NCBI RefSeq assembly: GCF_017814435.1
Contig: NZ_JAGJCB010000017.1
Location: 16,944 to 80,943 of the forward strand
Source: Mariniflexile gromovii
GTDB lineage: Bacteria; Bacteroidota; Bacteroidia; Flavobacteriales; Flavobacteriaceae
Length of the DNA stretch: 64,000 nt
Direction of reading: 5' to 3'
Notes under the pieces: model-generated
The model's input: the letters and a program-made list of their open reading frames with translations, nothing else
Databases searched by the model: none
Told to the model about the DNA's origin: nothing
Program-made: the position numbers and the translations under genes
Shown: positions 8,173 to 20,641 of the stretch, piece by piece
How positions within the stretch are numbered: the stretch's first letter is position 1
How the letters are laid out: each line of letters opens with the position of its first letter

Positions 8173-11100
8173 ATGTTATCAACACAAGCTGAAAGATTAA
8201 ATTTCTCGTCTATTGTAAATAGAACAGCATATCCAGATTTTTTGGATATTCAGATTAAATCCTTCCAGGATTTTTTCCAATTAGAAACAAAGTCTGAAGA
8301 AAGAGGCGATGAAGGTTTATACAATACCTTCATGGAGAACTTTCCAATAACTGATTCACGTAATCAATTTGTTTTAGAATTTTTAGATTACTTCGTAGAT
8401 CCACCACGTTATGCTATTGACGAGTGTATTGAAAGAGGTCTTACTTACAGCGTTCCGCTAAAGGCAAGGTTAAAATTATATTGTACAGACCCTGAACATG
8501 AGGATTTCGAAACCATTGTTCAAGATGTGTACTTAGGAACAATACCTTACATGACGCCAAGTGGTACTTTTTGTATCAATGGTGCAGAACGCGTTGTAGT
8601 ATCTCAATTACACCGTTCACCAGGGGTGTTCTTCGGGCAATCTTTCCATGCAAATGGAACAAAGTTATATTCGGCAAGGGTAATTCCTTTTAAAGGATCT
8701 TGGATTGAATTCGCTACCGATATTAACCAGGTAATGTATGCTTACATCGATAGAAAGAAAAAGTTACCTGTTACAACGCTTTTCCGTGCAATCGGTTTTG
8801 AGCGTGACAAAGATATCTTAGAGATTTTCGATTTAGCTGAAGAAATTAAAGTTTCTAAAACAGGGTTAAAAAAATATCAAGGTAGAAAATTAGCGGCGCG
8901 TGTTTTAAATACATGGCATGAGGATTTTGTTGATGAGGATACAGGCGAGGTGGTATCTATCGAGCGTAATGAAATTATTCTTGATCGTGATACAATCTTA
9001 GATAAAGATAATATTGAAGAAATTATTGAAGCTGATGTGAAGGCGATTCTTTTACACAAAGAAAGCGCTGAACAAGGTGATTATGCCATTATTCACAACA
9101 CGCTTCAAAAAGATCCAACAAACTCTGAAAAAGAGGCTGTTGAGCATATATATAGACAATTACGTAATGCAGAACCGCCAGATGAGGAAACAGCACGTGG
9201 TATCATTGATAAATTATTCTTCAGTGATCAACGTTACTCTTTAGGTGAAGTTGGGCGTTACAGAATGAACAAAAAATTAGGTCTTAATATTGAAATGGAT
9301 AAGCAAGTACTTACCAAAGAAGATATTATTACCATTATTAAATATTTAATCGAGCTTATCAACTCTAAAGCTGAGATTGATGATATTGACCACTTATCTA
9401 ACCGTCGTGTACGTACTGTAGGTGAACAATTATCTCAACAATTTGGTGTTGGTTTAGCGCGTATGGCGCGTACCATTCGTGAGCGTATGAACGTTCGTGA
9501 TAACGAGGTGTTTACTCCAATCGATTTAATTAACGCTAAGACTTTATCGTCTGTTATTAATTCATTCTTTGGAACAAACCAGTTATCTCAATTCATGGAT
9601 CAAACAAATCCATTAGCGGAGATTACTCATAAGCGTCGTTTATCTGCACTAGGACCAGGTGGTTTATCTCGTGAAAGAGCAGGTTTCGAGGTACGTGACG
9701 TTCACTACACACATTATGGTCGTTTATGCCCGATTGAAACGCCTGAGGGACCAAATATTGGTTTAATTTCATCACTTTCAGTATTTGCTAAAGTGAACGG
9801 AATGGGCTTTATTGAAACTCCTTACCGTCCTGTAACAGATGGTGTTGTTGATATTAAAAACCAACCAGTATATTTAAGTGCTGAAGAAGAAGAAGGAAAA
9901 TTAATCGCACAAGCTACTGTTAAAGTAGATGAAAACGGTAAAATTTTACATGATAAAGTAATTGCGAGAATGGAAGGTGACTTCCCGGTAATGGATCCTG
10001 CAAATCTGCATTATACAGACGTTGCACCAAACCAAATCTCGTCTATTTCAGCTTCGTTGATTCCGTTCTTAGAGCATGATGATGCGAATAGAGCATTGAT
10101 GGGATCGAACATGATGCGTCAAGCAGTTCCATTATTATTGCCTCAAGCACCAATTGTTGGTACAGGTTTAGAGCGTCAAGTAGCATCAGATTCCCGTGTA
10201 TTAATTAATGCAGAAGGAACGGGTGAAGTACTTTACGTTGATGCTAATGAAATTAAAATTAGATACGATCGTACTGAAGATGAAGCTAAAGTAAGTTTTG
10301 ATAGTGATGTTAAAACATACCAGTTAATCAAATTCAGAAAAACCAATCAAGGTACGTCTATCAACTTAAAACCAATTGTGGTTAAAGGAGATAAAGTTGT
10401 TAAAGGACAAGTTTTATGTGAAGGTTATGCAACTCAAAAAGGTGAGTTGGCTTTAGGAAGAAACATGAAAGTGGCCTTCATGCCTTGGAAAGGGTATAAC
10501 TTTGAGGATGCGATTGTAATTTCTGAAAAAGTGGTACGTGAAGATATTTTCACATCTATTCATATCGATGAGTATTCATTAGAAGTTAGAGATACAAAAT
10601 TAGGTAACGAAGAGTTAACGAATGATATCCCTAACGTTTCTGAAGAAGCTACTAAAGATTTAGATGAAAACGGAATGATTCGTATTGGTGCAGAAGTGAA
10701 ACCAGGCGATATCTTAATAGGAAAAATTACTCCAAAAGGAGAAAGCGATCCTACTCCGGAAGAAAAATTATTACGTGCTATCTTTGGTGATAAAGCAGGT
10801 GATGTAAAAGATGCCTCTTTAAAAGCTTCACCATCTTTAAATGGTGTTGTTATTGAGAAGAAATTATTCTCTAGAGCAGTAAAAGATAAACGTAAGAGAG
10901 CTCAAGATAAAGATGATATTGTTGCTTTAGAAGCAATTTACGATAGAAAATTTGAAGATTTAAAAGAAATTTTAATCGAAAAATTATTCAACATCGTCAA
11001 TGGTAAAACAGCACAAGGTATTTATAATGATTTAGGTGAAGAAGTATTGCCAAAAGGTAAAAAATTCACTCAAAAAATGTTAAATGCGGTTGATGATTAT

Positions 11101-11985
11101 GCACATTTAGTGTCTGGAAAATGGACAACAGATGACCATACAAACCAATTGGTAGCCGATTTAATCCATAACTACAAAATTAAGGAAAACGACTTACAAG
11201 GTTCTTTAAGACGTGAGAAGTTTACTATTTCTGTAGGTGATGAGTTACCAGCAGGTATCATTAAATTAGCTAAAGTTTATATTGCTAAAAAACGTAAGCT
11301 TAAAGTTGGTGATAAAATGGCAGGTCGTCACGGTAACAAAGGTATTGTGGCTCGTATTGTAAGAGCAGAAGATATGCCTTTCTTAGAAGACGGAACACCT
11401 GTTGATATTGTATTGAATCCACTAGGGGTACCATCTCGTATGAACATCGGTCAGATTTATGAAACGGTACTTGGATGGGCAGGTCAAAAATTAGGACGTA
11501 CGTTTGCTACACCTATTTTTGATGGAGCAACCATTGATCAAATCAATGAATTAACTGATGAAGCGGGTATTCCAAGATACGGACATACTTACTTATATGA
11601 CGGTGGAACAGGACAACGTTTTGACCAACCAGCAACTGTAGGTGTTATCTATATGTTGAAATTAGGACATATGGTTGATGATAAGATGCACGCACGTTCT
11701 ATTGGACCATACTCATTAATTACACAACAACCTCTTGGTGGTAAAGCACAATTTGGTGGTCAGCGTTTTGGTGAGATGGAGGTTTGGGCACTTGAAGCAT
11801 ACGGTGCATCAAGTACACTACGTGAAATCTTAACAGTAAAATCAGATGATGTTATTGGAAGAGCTAAAACGTACGAAGCTATTGTAAAAGGCGAACCAAT
11901 GCCAGATCCAGGACTACCGGAATCTTTCAATGTATTAATGCATGAATTAAAAGGTTTAGGTTTAGATATCAGATTAGAGGAATAA
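8173..11985 (+). CDS. rpoB: RNA polymerase subunit beta
   Basis: A 1270-residue beta subunit. The rifampicin region [33 protein letters not shown] lies roughly at residues 465-500. The conserved block [12 protein letters not shown] and the C-terminal switch region [22 protein letters not shown] are intact, and the end is the usual GLDIRLEE. The Gln, Asp, His, Ser and Leu positions of the rifampicin pocket look wild-type. The ATG at 8173 ([13 protein letters not shown]) is preferred over the in-frame TTG three bases earlier. Confidence 0.99.
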   Translation: MLSTQAERLNFSSIVNRTAYPDFLDIQIKSFQDFFQLETKSEERGDEGLYNTFMENFPITDSRNQFVLEFLDYFVDPPRYAIDECIERGLTYSVPLKARLKLYCTDPEHEDFETIVQDVYLGTIPYMTPSGTFCINGAERVVVSQLHRSPGVFFGQSFHANGTKLYSARVIPFKGSWIEFATDINQVMYAYIDRKKKLPVTTLFRAIGFERDKDILEIFDLAEEIKVSKTGLKKYQGRKLAARVLNTWHEDFVDEDTGEVVSIERNEIILDRDTILDKDNIEEIIEADVKAILLHKESAEQGDYAIIHNTLQKDPTNSEKEAVEHIYRQLRNAEPPDEETARGIIDKLFFSDQRYSLGEVGRYRMNKKLGLNIEMDKQVLTKEDIITIIKYLIELINSKAEIDDIDHLSNRRVRTVGEQLSQQFGVGLARMARTIRERMNVRDNEVFTPIDLINAKTLSSVINSFFGTNQLSQFMDQTNPLAEITHKRRLSALGPGGLSRERAGFEVRDVHYTHYGRLCPIETPEGPNIGLISSLSVFAKVNGMGFIETPYRPVTDGVVDIKNQPVYLSAEEEEGKLIAQATVKVDENGKILHDKVIARMEGDFPVMDPANLHYTDVAPNQISSISASLIPFLEHDDANRALMGSNMMRQAVPLLLPQAPIVGTGLERQVASDSRVLINAEGTGEVLYVDANEIKIRYDRTEDEAKVSFDSDVKTYQLIKFRKTNQGTSINLKPIVVKGDKVVKGQVLCEGYATQKGELALGRNMKVAFMPWKGYNFEDAIVISEKVVREDIFTSIHIDEYSLEVRDTKLGNEELTNDIPNVSEEATKDLDENGMIRIGAEVKPGDILIGKITPKGESDPTPEEKLLRAIFGDKAGDVKDASLKASPSLNGVVIEKKLFSRAVKDKRKRAQDKDDIVALEAIYDRKFEDLKEILIEKLFNIVNGKTAQGIYNDLGEEVLPKGKKFTQKMLNAVDDYAHLVSGKWTTDDHTNQLVADLIHNYKIKENDLQGSLRREKFTISVGDELPAGIIKLAKVYIAKKRKLKVGDKMAGRHGNKGIVARIVRAEDMPFLEDGTPVDIVLNPLGVPSRMNIGQIYETVLGWAGQKLGRTFATPIFDGATIDQINELTDEAGIPRYGHTYLYDGGTGQRFDQPATVGVIYMLKLGHMVDDKMHARSIGPYSLITQQPLGGKAQFGGQRFGEMEVWALEAYGASSTLREILTVKSDDVIGRAKTYEAIVKGEPMPDPGLPESFNVLMHELKGLGLDIRLEE

Positions 11986-12002
11986 AAAAAGTATGCAGTT
12001 AC

Positions 12003-12037
12003 AGTATTCGGTTTACCAATTGAGTAAACCGAATACT
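12003..12037 (+). promoter_or_regulatory. Perfect hairpin between rpoB and rpoC
   Basis: AGTATTCGGTTTA pairs perfectly over 13 bp with TAAACCGAATACT around a nine-base loop, in the 79-base gap between rpoB and rpoC. No T-run follows, so it is unlikely to be an intrinsic terminator; RNA processing or stability are the better guesses. Confidence 0.7.
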
Positions 12038-12064
12038 AAAACTGAGACTGAATACTAAAAGAAC

Positions 12065-15000
12065 ATGGCAAGAAAACAAGATAAGAATACAGTAAGAAGA
12101 TTTAACAAAATCTCGATTGGTTTAGCATCACCAGAGTCTATTTTAGCAGAGTCTAGAGGTGAAGTTTTAAAACCAGAAACTATCAATTATCGAACCCACA
12201 AACCAGAAAGAGATGGTTTGTTCTGTGAGCGTATTTTTGGTCCGGTAAAGGATTACGAATGTGCTTGTGGTAAATATAAAAGAATTCGCTACAAAGGCAT
12301 CGTTTGCGATCGTTGTGGTGTTGAAGTAACCGAGAAGAAAGTACGTAGAGATCGTGTTGGTCACATCAATTTAGTGGTGCCAATCGCTCACATCTGGTAT
12401 TTCCGTTCGTTACCAAATAAAATAGGATATTTATTAGGCTTACCATCTAAGAAATTAGATATGATTATTTACTACGAACGTTACGTAGTTATTCAACCAG
12501 GTAATGCTAAAAATGAAGAAGGCGAACCATTACAAAAAATGGATTTCTTAACGGAAGAGGAATATTTAAATGTTCTGGAATCACTTCCTCAAGATAACCA
12601 ATACTTAGATGATAATGACCCAAACAAGTTCCTTGCTAAAATGGGAGCAGAGTGTTTGATTGAACTATTATCAAGAATTGATTTAGAGTCTTTATCATAC
12701 GAATTGCGTCATAAAGCAAATACTGAAACATCTAAACAACGTAAAACGGAGGCTTTAAAACGTTTACAAGTTGTTGAATCGCTACGCGAATCAAACCAAA
12801 ACAGAGAAAACCGCCCTGAGTGGATGATTATGAAGGTTATTCCAATCATCCCACCAGAATTACGTCCTTTAGTGCCGTTAGATGGTGGTCGTTTTGCAAC
12901 GTCCGATTTAAATGATTTATACCGCCGTGTTATTATCCGTAATAACCGTTTAAAGCGTTTAGTTGAGATTAAAGCACCTGAAGTAATTTTACGTAACGAA
13001 AAACGTATGCTACAAGAATCTGTAGATTCGTTATTCGATAATACACGTAAATCTTCAGCTGTAAAAACCGATTCAAACCGTCCGTTAAAATCGTTATCAG
13101 ATTCATTAAAAGGTAAACAAGGACGTTTCCGTCAAAACCTTTTAGGAAAACGTGTTGATTATTCGGCGCGTTCGGTAATTGTTGTAGGACCAGAATTAAA
13201 ATTACACGAATGTGGATTGCCAAAAAACATGGCAGCAGAACTTTACAAACCTTTCGTAATTAGAAAACTAATTGAAAGAGGTATTGTAAAAACTGTAAAA
13301 TCTGCAAAGAAAATTATAGATAAAAGAGAACCAGTAGTTTGGGATATTTTGGAGAACGTTCTTAAAGGACATCCAGTATTGCTAAACCGTGCTCCTACGT
13401 TACACCGTTTGGGTATTCAAGCATTCCAACCAAAATTAATTGAGGGGAAAGCAATCCAATTACACCCGTTAGTGTGTACAGCGTTTAACGCGGATTTTGA
13501 TGGGGATCAAATGGCAGTACATTTACCATTAGGACCAGAAGCTATTTTAGAATGTCAATTATTAATGTTGGCTTCTCACAATATCTTAAATCCTGCAAAT
13601 GGTTCACCAGTAACAGTACCTTCTCAAGACATGGTACTTGGTCTTTACTATATGACCAAGCTACGTAAGTCTACTCCAGAAGCACCTGTTAAAGGCGAAG
13701 GTTTAACGTTCTATGCACCAGAAGAAGTTGAAATCGCTTTCAATGAAAAGAAAGTAGATTTGAATGCTGGTATAAAAGTTAGAACTTTAGATATCAATGC
13801 AGATGGTAAATTAGAACCAATGATTATTGAAACCACTGTTGGTCGTGTACTTTTTAATCAAAAAGTGCCACAAGCAGCTGGATATATCAATCAGGTTCTT
13901 ACTAAAAAATCTTTAAGAGATATTATTGGTAGTATTTTAAAATACACATCGGTTCCTGAAACGGCAGATTTCCTTGATTCTATTAGAGATTTAGGATTTA
14001 AGTTTGCATTCCAAGGCGGATTATCATTCAGCTTAGGTGATATTATCATTCCACCAGAAAAACAAGGAATGATTGATAAAGCCAATACATTAGTTGATGG
14101 TATTATGGGTAACTATAACATGGGACTTATTACCAATAACGAACGTTATAACCAAGTTATTGATATTTGGACTTCAACCAATGCGGAATTGACTGAATTG
14201 TCTATGAAACGTATTCGTGAAGATCAACAAGGATTTAACTCGGTGTTTATGATGCTTGATTCTGGAGCTCGTGGATCGAAAGAACAGATTCGTCAGCTTA
14301 CAGGTATGCGTGGATTAATGGCGAAACCTAAAAAATCGAATGCAGGTGGTGGTGAGATTATTGAAAACCCGATTCTTTCTAACTTTAAAGAAGGACTTTC
14401 AATTTTAGAATACTTCATCTCTACGCACGGTGCTCGTAAAGGTCTTGCGGATACGGCTCTTAAAACGGCCGATGCAGGTTACTTAACCCGTCGTTTGGTA
14501 GACGTTTCTCAAGATGTTATTATTAACACTGAAGATTGTGGTACTTTAAGAGGTGTTGAAGTAGAGCCATTGAAGAAAAACGATGAAGTTGTTGAAACTT
14601 TAGAAGAAAGAATTGTTGGTCGTGTGGCATTGAATGATGTTTACGATCCAATTACAGATGAGTTGTTGGTAGCTTCAGGACAATTGATTGAAGATGATAT
14701 TGCTAAAAAGATAGAAAACTCTCCAATTGATAGTTTAGAAGTACGTTCAGCATTAACTTGTGAAGCATTACAAGGTATTTGTGCTAAATGTTACGGACGT
14801 AACTTAGCAACCGGTAAAATGGTTCAACGTGGTGAAGCTGTTGGTGTAGTTGCTGCACAATCTATTGGTGAACCAGGAACACAGTTAACACTTCGTACTT
14901 TCCACGTGGGTGGTATTGCAGGTAACATTTCAGAAGAAAACAAACTGATTGTTAAGTTTAACGGTATTGCTGAAATTGAAGATTTAAAAACTGTTAAAGG

Positions 15001-16366
15001 TAAAGATGGTGAAGGTAATGATATAGATATTGTTATTTCTAGAACTTCTGAACTTAAATTAGTTGATAAGAAAACAGGTATCACATTAAGCACAAATAAT
15101 ATTCCTTACGGTTCTACTTTATTGGTTAAAAACGGTCAGGAATTACATAGAGGTGATGTTGTTTGTACTTGGGATCCATATAACGGTGTTATCATTTCAG
15201 AATTTGCTGGAAAAATCAAATATGAAAATATTGAACAAGGTATGACCTACCAAGTTGAAATAGATGAGCAAACAGGTTTCCAAGAGAAAGTAATTTCAGA
15301 ATCTAGAAACAAAAAGCTTATTCCAACACTTCATATTGAAGATGCTAGTGGTGAAACCATTCGTTCATACAACTTACCAGTAGGCTCTCACTTAATGATT
15401 AACGACGGCGAGAAAATTGGCGTTGGTAAAATTTTAGTGAAAATACCACGTAAATCTGCTAAAGCAGGTGATATTACGGGTGGTCTTCCGCGTGTAACCG
15501 AGTTATTTGAAGCACGTAATCCTTCTAATCCTGCTGTTGTAAGTGAGATTGATGGTGTGGTTTCATTCGGAAAAATCAAACGTGGTAACCGTGAGATTGT
15601 TGTAGAATCTAAATTAGGTGAAGTTAAAAAATACTTGGTGAAACTATCTAATCAAATTCTTGTTCAAGAAAATGATTATGTGAAAGCAGGTATGCCTTTA
15701 TCAGATGGTTCTATTACGCCAGACGACATCTTAAATATTAAAGGACCTTCAGCAGTTCAGCAATATTTAGTAAACGAAGTACAAGAGGTATACCGTTTAC
15801 AAGGTGTGAAAATTAATGATAAGCACTTTGAGGTTGTTGTAAGACAAATGATGCGTAAAGTACAAATCATTGATTCTGGTGATACACTTTTCTTAGAAGA
15901 TCAATTAGCACATAAAGATGACTTTATCCAAGAAAATGATGCCATTTTCGGATTAAAAGTGGTTGAAGATGCAGGTGATTCTTCTAACCTTAAACCAGGC
16001 CAAATAGTATCGGCTCGTGAATTAAGAGATGAGAATTCTATTTTAAGAAGAGAAGATAAAAATCTTGTTACTGCTAGAGATGCGAAACCAGCAACGGCAA
16101 CACCTATATTACAAGGTATTACAAGAGCATCGCTTCAAACGAAATCGTTTATATCGGCAGCATCCTTCCAAGAAACAACTAAAGTACTTAACGAAGCAGC
16201 AGTAGCTGGTAAAGTTGATAGTTTAGAAGGCTTGAAAGAGAATGTAATTGTTGGACACAGAATTCCAGCAGGTACAGGTATGCGTAGATATACTGATATT
16301 ATTGTTGGCTCGAAAGAAGAGTTCGACGAAATGATGCAAGTAAAGCAAGAATTGAATTATAATTAA
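12065..16366 (+). CDS. rpoC: RNA polymerase subunit beta'
   Basis: A 1433-residue beta' subunit. The N-terminal zinc site uses Cys66, Cys68, Cys81 and Cys84. The catalytic magnesium motif NADFDGDQM is at about 475-483. The second zinc site (residues around [21 protein letters not shown]) and the trigger loop region ([27 protein letters not shown]) follow. Length is usual for Bacteroidota. It is read with rpoB and ends before a strong terminator. Confidence 0.99.
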   Translation: MARKQDKNTVRRFNKISIGLASPESILAESRGEVLKPETINYRTHKPERDGLFCERIFGPVKDYECACGKYKRIRYKGIVCDRCGVEVTEKKVRRDRVGHINLVVPIAHIWYFRSLPNKIGYLLGLPSKKLDMIIYYERYVVIQPGNAKNEEGEPLQKMDFLTEEEYLNVLESLPQDNQYLDDNDPNKFLAKMGAECLIELLSRIDLESLSYELRHKANTETSKQRKTEALKRLQVVESLRESNQNRENRPEWMIMKVIPIIPPELRPLVPLDGGRFATSDLNDLYRRVIIRNNRLKRLVEIKAPEVILRNEKRMLQESVDSLFDNTRKSSAVKTDSNRPLKSLSDSLKGKQGRFRQNLLGKRVDYSARSVIVVGPELKLHECGLPKNMAAELYKPFVIRKLIERGIVKTVKSAKKIIDKREPVVWDILENVLKGHPVLLNRAPTLHRLGIQAFQPKLIEGKAIQLHPLVCTAFNADFDGDQMAVHLPLGPEAILECQLLMLASHNILNPANGSPVTVPSQDMVLGLYYMTKLRKSTPEAPVKGEGLTFYAPEEVEIAFNEKKVDLNAGIKVRTLDINADGKLEPMIIETTVGRVLFNQKVPQAAGYINQVLTKKSLRDIIGSILKYTSVPETADFLDSIRDLGFKFAFQGGLSFSLGDIIIPPEKQGMIDKANTLVDGIMGNYNMGLITNNERYNQVIDIWTSTNAELTELSMKRIREDQQGFNSVFMMLDSGARGSKEQIRQLTGMRGLMAKPKKSNAGGGEIIENPILSNFKEGLSILEYFISTHGARKGLADTALKTADAGYLTRRLVDVSQDVIINTEDCGTLRGVEVEPLKKNDEVVETLEERIVGRVALNDVYDPITDELLVASGQLIEDDIAKKIENSPIDSLEVRSALTCEALQGICAKCYGRNLATGKMVQRGEAVGVVAAQSIGEPGTQLTLRTFHVGGIAGNISEENKLIVKFNGIAEIEDLKTVKGKDGEGNDIDIVISRTSELKLVDKKTGITLSTNNIPYGSTLLVKNGQELHRGDVVCTWDPYNGVIISEFAGKIKYENIEQGMTYQVEIDEQTGFQEKVISESRNKKLIPTLHIEDASGETIRSYNLPVGSHLMINDGEKIGVGKILVKIPRKSAKAGDITGGLPRVTELFEARNPSNPAVVSEIDGVVSFGKIKRGNREIVVESKLGEVKKYLVKLSNQILVQENDYVKAGMPLSDGSITPDDILNIKGPSAVQQYLVNEVQEVYRLQGVKINDKHFEVVVRQMMRKVQIIDSGDTLFLEDQLAHKDDFIQENDAIFGLKVVEDAGDSSNLKPGQIVSARELRDENSILRREDKNLVTARDAKPATATPILQGITRASLQTKSFISAASFQETTKVLNEAAVAGKVDSLEGLKENVIVGHRIPAGTGMRRYTDIIVGSKEEFDEMMQVKQELNYN

Positions 16367-16370
16367 TTAT

Positions 16371-16390
16371 CATTCCTGCAAAGGTAGGAG
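16371..16390 (+). repeat. Degenerate copy of the ATTCCTGC palindrome
   Basis: ATTCCTGC and GTAGGAGT arms straddle a short loop right after the rpoC stop, resembling the arms of the intact repeat at 58710-58782. Confidence 0.5.
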
Positions 16391-16401
16391 TGAGTAAAAA
16401 T

Positions 16402-16440
16402 AAAAGCCTTCTTGTAAATTAACTTGAAGGCTTTTTTATT
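16402..16440 (+). terminator. Intrinsic terminator of rpoC
   Basis: AAAAGCCTTC pairs with GAAGGCTTTT around a 14-base loop, followed by T-rich TTATT. The next gene's start lies 17 bases beyond it. Confidence 0.85.
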
Positions 16441-16456
16441 AAAAAATATTAAGATT

Positions 16457-16774
16457 ATGTTAGACGAAAAAGAGAACGTAAAGCCAGGACAAATTAATAT
16501 AGAACTGGATGAAAAAGTAGCTGAAGGTATCTATTCTAACTTAGCCATTATTAATCACTCGGTGTCTGAGTTTGTTGTAGATTTTGTTAGCATTATGCCA
16601 GGAGTTCCTAAAAGTAAAGTAAAATCCAGAATTATATTAACACCACAACACGCTAAAAGATTACTAAAAGCATTAGGTGAAAATGTATCTAGATTTGAAA
16701 ACGCCCATGGTGAAATAAAGGATTACGAACAACCGCCAATACCCTTAAACTTTGGACCTACCGGTCAAGCATAA
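16457..16774 (+). CDS. DUF3467 family protein
   Basis: A 105-residue protein starting MLDEKENVKPGQINIELDEK. It has the DUF3467 pattern: GIYSNLAIINHSVSEFVVDFVSIMPG, then KSRIILTPQHAKRLLKAL. From memory this family is common next to rpoC in Bacteroidota, but its function is unknown; a structural or regulatory link with RNA polymerase is only a guess. A longer reading from 16424 runs back through the rpoC terminator and is rejected. A clean terminator follows. Confidence 0.88.
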   Translation: MLDEKENVKPGQINIELDEKVAEGIYSNLAIINHSVSEFVVDFVSIMPGVPKSKVKSRIILTPQHAKRLLKALGENVSRFENAHGEIKDYEQPPIPLNFGPTGQA

Positions 16775-16781
16775 AAAATTA

Positions 16782-16818
16782 AAAAATCCCATTGAAATTT
16801 TATCAATGGGATTTTTTT
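16782..16818 (+). terminator. Terminator after the DUF3467 gene
   Basis: AAAAATCCCATTGA pairs with TCAATGGGATTTTT around a seven-base loop. It is flanked by A- and T-runs and can serve the convergent gene on the minus strand as well. Confidence 0.9.
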
Positions 16819-17051
16819 TATGAAGCTCGTTTGGTAATGTTCTTTTGATATTTCAATGCTCCTGATGGGCATCGTTTTATTTGGTTTATAATACGTTCGG
16901 TTTCAGTGCCATCTAAATTAATCCAAGGGATAACACTTGTTCTAAAAACTTCTGATAATTCCATGGCACATTTTTCAGCATGGATACAAAGGGCTGGTTC
17001 GTAGGTTACAGTAATTTCGTTATTACTGAATTCATTTTTGTAGTCTTCCAT
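16818..17051 (-). CDS. Divergent 4Fe-4S mono-cluster protein
   Basis: A 77-residue protein with Cys22 and Cys28 in CIHAEKC and Cys61 in RCPSGAL. This spacing matches the divergent 4Fe-4S mono-cluster ferredoxin-like family (Fer4_19), small cytoplasmic electron-transfer or sensor proteins of unknown partner. It also has the typical VIPWINLDG segment before the last Cys. It stands alone, convergent with the DUF3467 gene and sharing its terminator. Confidence 0.85.
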   Translation of the reverse strand: MEDYKNEFSNNEITVTYEPALCIHAEKCAMELSEVFRTSVIPWINLDGTETERIINQIKRCPSGALKYQKNITKRAS

Positions 17052-17253
17052 AAGTTTTCATATTTGGGGTTATGAATTTCTTTTGAATTGTGAAAATATC
17101 AAATAACATAATATATATTATTAATATGATAAAATTACGATACAAAAATTATCAATTTACAGGTTTTATCAAATAATAGTCGTTGAATTGCTAAAATTTG
17201 GATATAAAATCATTTTACACTACAAATTTATAATGCTGTAGGTATTATAATAT

Positions 17254-18687
17254 TTACTGTTGACATAAATTTACATCATCGTATATAGGTCTAAAAAGAA
17301 ATAATCTTTTTAAGATTACACTTTGTTTTAAATCTATATTACTCTCAATAATTTCGCCATTTTCTTTTTTAACATAATAACTTTTGTTATTAACTTGAAA
17401 ATTAACATGCCCATCATTTATAGAATTTAGCTTCCTTATAAACTCAAACAACACATATTTATAGTTTTTAGTATTATTCCAGGCATCTGTACCGGTTAAT
17501 TCTTGCATATTTGTTTCTGTTATAACTACAATTTCTTTTTGATAATTGAATAACTGAAGTTCATTAGGGATGAAAAAATGATTATTTGATCCATTTTCAG
17601 TTTTTAAATTACTAAACATAGAAAAGACAGTTTGTGTTTTTAAACCTAGGTACGGAGAAAACCCATTAATACAAATAAGGATGGGAAATATCCAATATAT
17701 TGAAGTTTTAGGCCTAAAGCTTATATTATTTCCTGAATTTTCACCTTTAGAAAACCTAATAAATATTAAAATAATAAAAATTGAATATATAATCCATACG
17801 GCATTTACTAATCGCATTAAGGTGCCTATATGTTTTGTTATATAGGCAAGTGCTAATAAAGAAATGAAAGCAATAAATCCTATTTTTAATTTATTCTTAT
17901 ATGGTAGTAAATTATTTATAACGGCACTAACTGTTTTAACAGGCCAAAACACACTTAAGTATGTAAACATCATTCCAGTAAAACTAATGATGGCCATTAG
18001 CCCTTCTAATCCCAGTAGAAAATGAAATATCATAGCCAAAATTAATCCTAATTTTCTGCTTCTTTTAAATAAAAGCAGTAAAGGGATTATAGCTTCCGCT
18101 ATTAAAGCAGAATAGATTGAAAATTGGGCAATTAAAATATGATTGTTATTGTAAAAATTATCTATAAAATTAAGTTTTGTTAGCTGTAAATTATTTAGTA
18201 AGTTTTCAAATAATATAGCGCCGCAACTAATTTCAGTTTTGAAAAAATCATAATTTAATTTATGTAGTACTACAAAAAAATAAAGTAAAATGATACCAAC
18301 TCTTAAAATAGGAAAGGCGTTTGTAACAAAATAACTTTCAAGTGTTATAGTTTGGGTTGAAAATTTATTTTTTAGGTAATAGAAAACTAGAACTATGCTT
18401 ATGAAAATGCTCATTAATGCTTCATAAAACAAATGATTTACACTAAAAGGTTGACGCAATAAGTACCAAAACATAGAAGATACAACAGCTAAAATAAAAA
18501 AGGTTTTATGTTTTCCTAATGTACCTATATGAAGTATACAAAACAGAGTCACCATCCATCCCATAGGAATATTATAATGAGACCATTCAAGCCATACCAG
18601 TTGATGAATTAATGTAGAAAAAGCCCAAAAAACAGAAAAAAAAGTAAATAGTTGGATATTGTTGGGCTTATTTAATTTGTCTTGCAT
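17254..18687 (-). CDS. Multi-spanning membrane protein, HTTM-like
   Basis: A 477-residue inner-membrane protein with about nine or ten hydrophobic helices in the first 340 residues and a soluble C-terminal part of roughly 130 residues. The hydrophobic order (HKLNYDFF near the fourth helix, LLLGLEGLMAI-like segment, then GLKTQTVFSMFSNLKTENG before the tail) resembles HTTM / vitamin-K gamma-carboxylase-like membrane proteins. I do not recognise a specific function. Unlike its neighbours it is very A/T-rich, and it is flanked by long non-coding gaps (202 and 336 bases), so it could be an acquired gene. Confidence 0.7.
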   Translation of the reverse strand: MQDKLNKPNNIQLFTFFSVFWAFSTLIHQLVWLEWSHYNIPMGWMVTLFCILHIGTLGKHKTFFILAVVSSMFWYLLRQPFSVNHLFYEALMSIFISIVLVFYYLKNKFSTQTITLESYFVTNAFPILRVGIILLYFFVVLHKLNYDFFKTEISCGAILFENLLNNLQLTKLNFIDNFYNNNHILIAQFSIYSALIAEAIIPLLLLFKRSRKLGLILAMIFHFLLGLEGLMAIISFTGMMFTYLSVFWPVKTVSAVINNLLPYKNKLKIGFIAFISLLALAYITKHIGTLMRLVNAVWIIYSIFIILIFIRFSKGENSGNNISFRPKTSIYWIFPILICINGFSPYLGLKTQTVFSMFSNLKTENGSNNHFFIPNELQLFNYQKEIVVITETNMQELTGTDAWNNTKNYKYVLFEFIRKLNSINDGHVNFQVNNKSYYVKKENGEIIESNIDLKQSVILKRLFLFRPIYDDVNLCQQ

Positions 18688-19023
18688 AATTAGAGATATA
18701 ATTAAGCTTACAAATTAAACTTTTATTCAATAAATACTTTCTTAATTTAAAAAAAACATACTTCATTTATTAAGTTCTAAATTTCGATTCTATAAAAATT
18801 AGAAATGTATTTTTATAAACTTATTTATCTAAATAATCATAAATTATTATAGTTGAGAACTCAACCAAATAATTAAATTTCTTGGATTAATTGAGGTAAT
18901 AGCGGTGATATTAATTTTAAAAAGAATCTACTAGAACTTTGAATATAACATAGTTGATTTACTACAGATAAAAATCTTGTGGCGTACTGTTGATAGGATT
19001 TCGAACTTCAGGTATTTCAATAT
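18688..19023. other. Non-coding AT-rich gap
   Basis: 336 bases with no convincing ORF, hairpin terminator or repeat. It lies between the membrane-protein start and the prfC stop. Confidence 0.6.
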
Positions 19024-20613
19024 TTAATCAAATTCAGAGGTAAAATGAAACTTAATACTAGGATAGGTTTGCTGTGTCATTTGCAATGAAAATGCTGAAT
19101 CTGCCAAAAACACCAATTGATTTTGTTTATCCTTTGCTAAATAACGTTGTTTAACACGTATAAACTCTTTGTATTCATCACTTTTAGAGTTTTTAGGGTC
19201 TACCCAGCATGCTTTATAAACATTTAAATTTTCATAAGTACATTTAGCACCGTATTCATGTTCCAATCGGTACTGAATAACTTCATATTGAAGTGCACCA
19301 ACGGTACCAATTACTTTTCTGCCATTAAGTTCTAAAGTAAATAGTTGTGCAACACCTTCATCCATCAATTGGTCGATGCCCTTAAATAATTGTTTTGATT
19401 TTAATGGGTCGGCATTATTGATGTACCTAAAATGTTCAGGAGAGAAACTAGGAATTCCTTTGTAATTGATATTTTCGCCTTCAGTTAAAGTATCACCAAT
19501 TTTAAAGTTTCCTGTATCGTGTAAACCTACAATATCTCCAGGATACGAGATATCTACAATCTCTTTCTTTTCAGCAAAAAAAGCATTTGGGCTCGAGAAT
19601 TTTAATTTTTTGCCGTGGCGCACATGTAAATAAGGTTTGTTTCTTTCAAAAGTACCACTTACAATTTTAATAAATGCCAATCGGTCTCTGTGGTTGGGAT
19701 CCATATTGGCATGAATTTTAAACACAAATCCTGTAAATTTATCTTCATCAGGCTTTACCAAACGTTCTTCACTTTGTTTTGGGCGTGGTTTAGGAGCAAT
19801 CTCAATAAAACAATCAAGCAATTCACGAACCCCAAAGTTGTTTAATGCAGAACCAAAAAACACGGGTTGTAAATGGCCGTCTAAATAAGTTTGTTTGTCA
19901 AATTCCGGATAGATGCCTTCTACCAATTCTATTTCATCACGAAGTGTTTTGGCTGCTTTATCCCCAACCAATTTGTTTAATTCTGGAGATTCTAAATCGG
20001 AAATTTCAATAGTTTCTTCTATATTTTTTCTGCTATCGCCACTAAATAAATTAATGTTTTTCTCCCAAATATTATAAATTCCTTTAAAATCGTAGCCCAT
20101 GCCTATTGGGAAACTTAAAGGCACTACTGTTAAGCCTAATTTTTGTTCAATTTCATCCAATAAATCGAAGGCATCCTTACCTTCTCTATCCATTTTATTA
20201 ATGAACACAATCATGGGAATGTTTCGCATGCGACAAACTTCAACCAATTTTTCAGTTTGTTCCTCTACACCTTTGGCAACATCAATTACAACAATAACAC
20301 TATCTACAGCGGTTAAGGTTCTAAAGGTGTCTTCAGCAAAATCTTTATGTCCAGGCGTATCAAGTATATTAATTTTTACACCATCATATTCAAAAGCTAA
20401 AACCGAAGTAGCTACCGAAATACCACGTTGGCGTTCAATTTCCATAAAATCACTGGTAGCACCTTTTTTTATTTTGTTGCTTTTTACGGCACCAGCTTCT
20501 TGTATAGCGCCACCAAATAATAATAACTTTTCAGTTAGGGTTGTTTTACCAGCATCGGGATGGGAAATAATTCCAAAAGTTCGTCTACGTTGTATTTCTT
20601 TTATAAAACTCAT
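19024..20613 (-). CDS. prfC: Peptide chain release factor 3
   Basis: A 529-residue translational GTPase of the RF3 type, which removes RF1 or RF2 from the ribosome after peptide release. G1 is HPDAGKT at 18-24, then RQRGISVATSVLAF (switch I), DTPGHKDFAEDTFR (switch II) and NKMDREGKD (G4). The C-terminal RF3 domain follows, with VGALQYEVIQYRLEHEYG. Length matches the family. A promoter element lies just upstream on the minus strand. Confidence 0.97.
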   Translation of the reverse strand: MSFIKEIQRRRTFGIISHPDAGKTTLTEKLLLFGGAIQEAGAVKSNKIKKGATSDFMEIERQRGISVATSVLAFEYDGVKINILDTPGHKDFAEDTFRTLTAVDSVIVVIDVAKGVEEQTEKLVEVCRMRNIPMIVFINKMDREGKDAFDLLDEIEQKLGLTVVPLSFPIGMGYDFKGIYNIWEKNINLFSGDSRKNIEETIEISDLESPELNKLVGDKAAKTLRDEIELVEGIYPEFDKQTYLDGHLQPVFFGSALNNFGVRELLDCFIEIAPKPRPKQSEERLVKPDEDKFTGFVFKIHANMDPNHRDRLAFIKIVSGTFERNKPYLHVRHGKKLKFSSPNAFFAEKKEIVDISYPGDIVGLHDTGNFKIGDTLTEGENINYKGIPSFSPEHFRYINNADPLKSKQLFKGIDQLMDEGVAQLFTLELNGRKVIGTVGALQYEVIQYRLEHEYGAKCTYENLNVYKACWVDPKNSKSDEYKEFIRVKQRYLAKDKQNQLVFLADSAFSLQMTQQTYPSIKFHFTSEFD

Positions 20614-20633
20614 AATAATCTTGAAAATGGTTG

Positions 20634-20641
20634 CAAAGATA
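20634..20641 (-). promoter_or_regulatory. -7 element of prfC
   Basis: On the minus strand the sequence reads TATCTTTG, a perfect TAnnTTTG, 20 bases before the prfC ATG. Confidence 0.6.
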
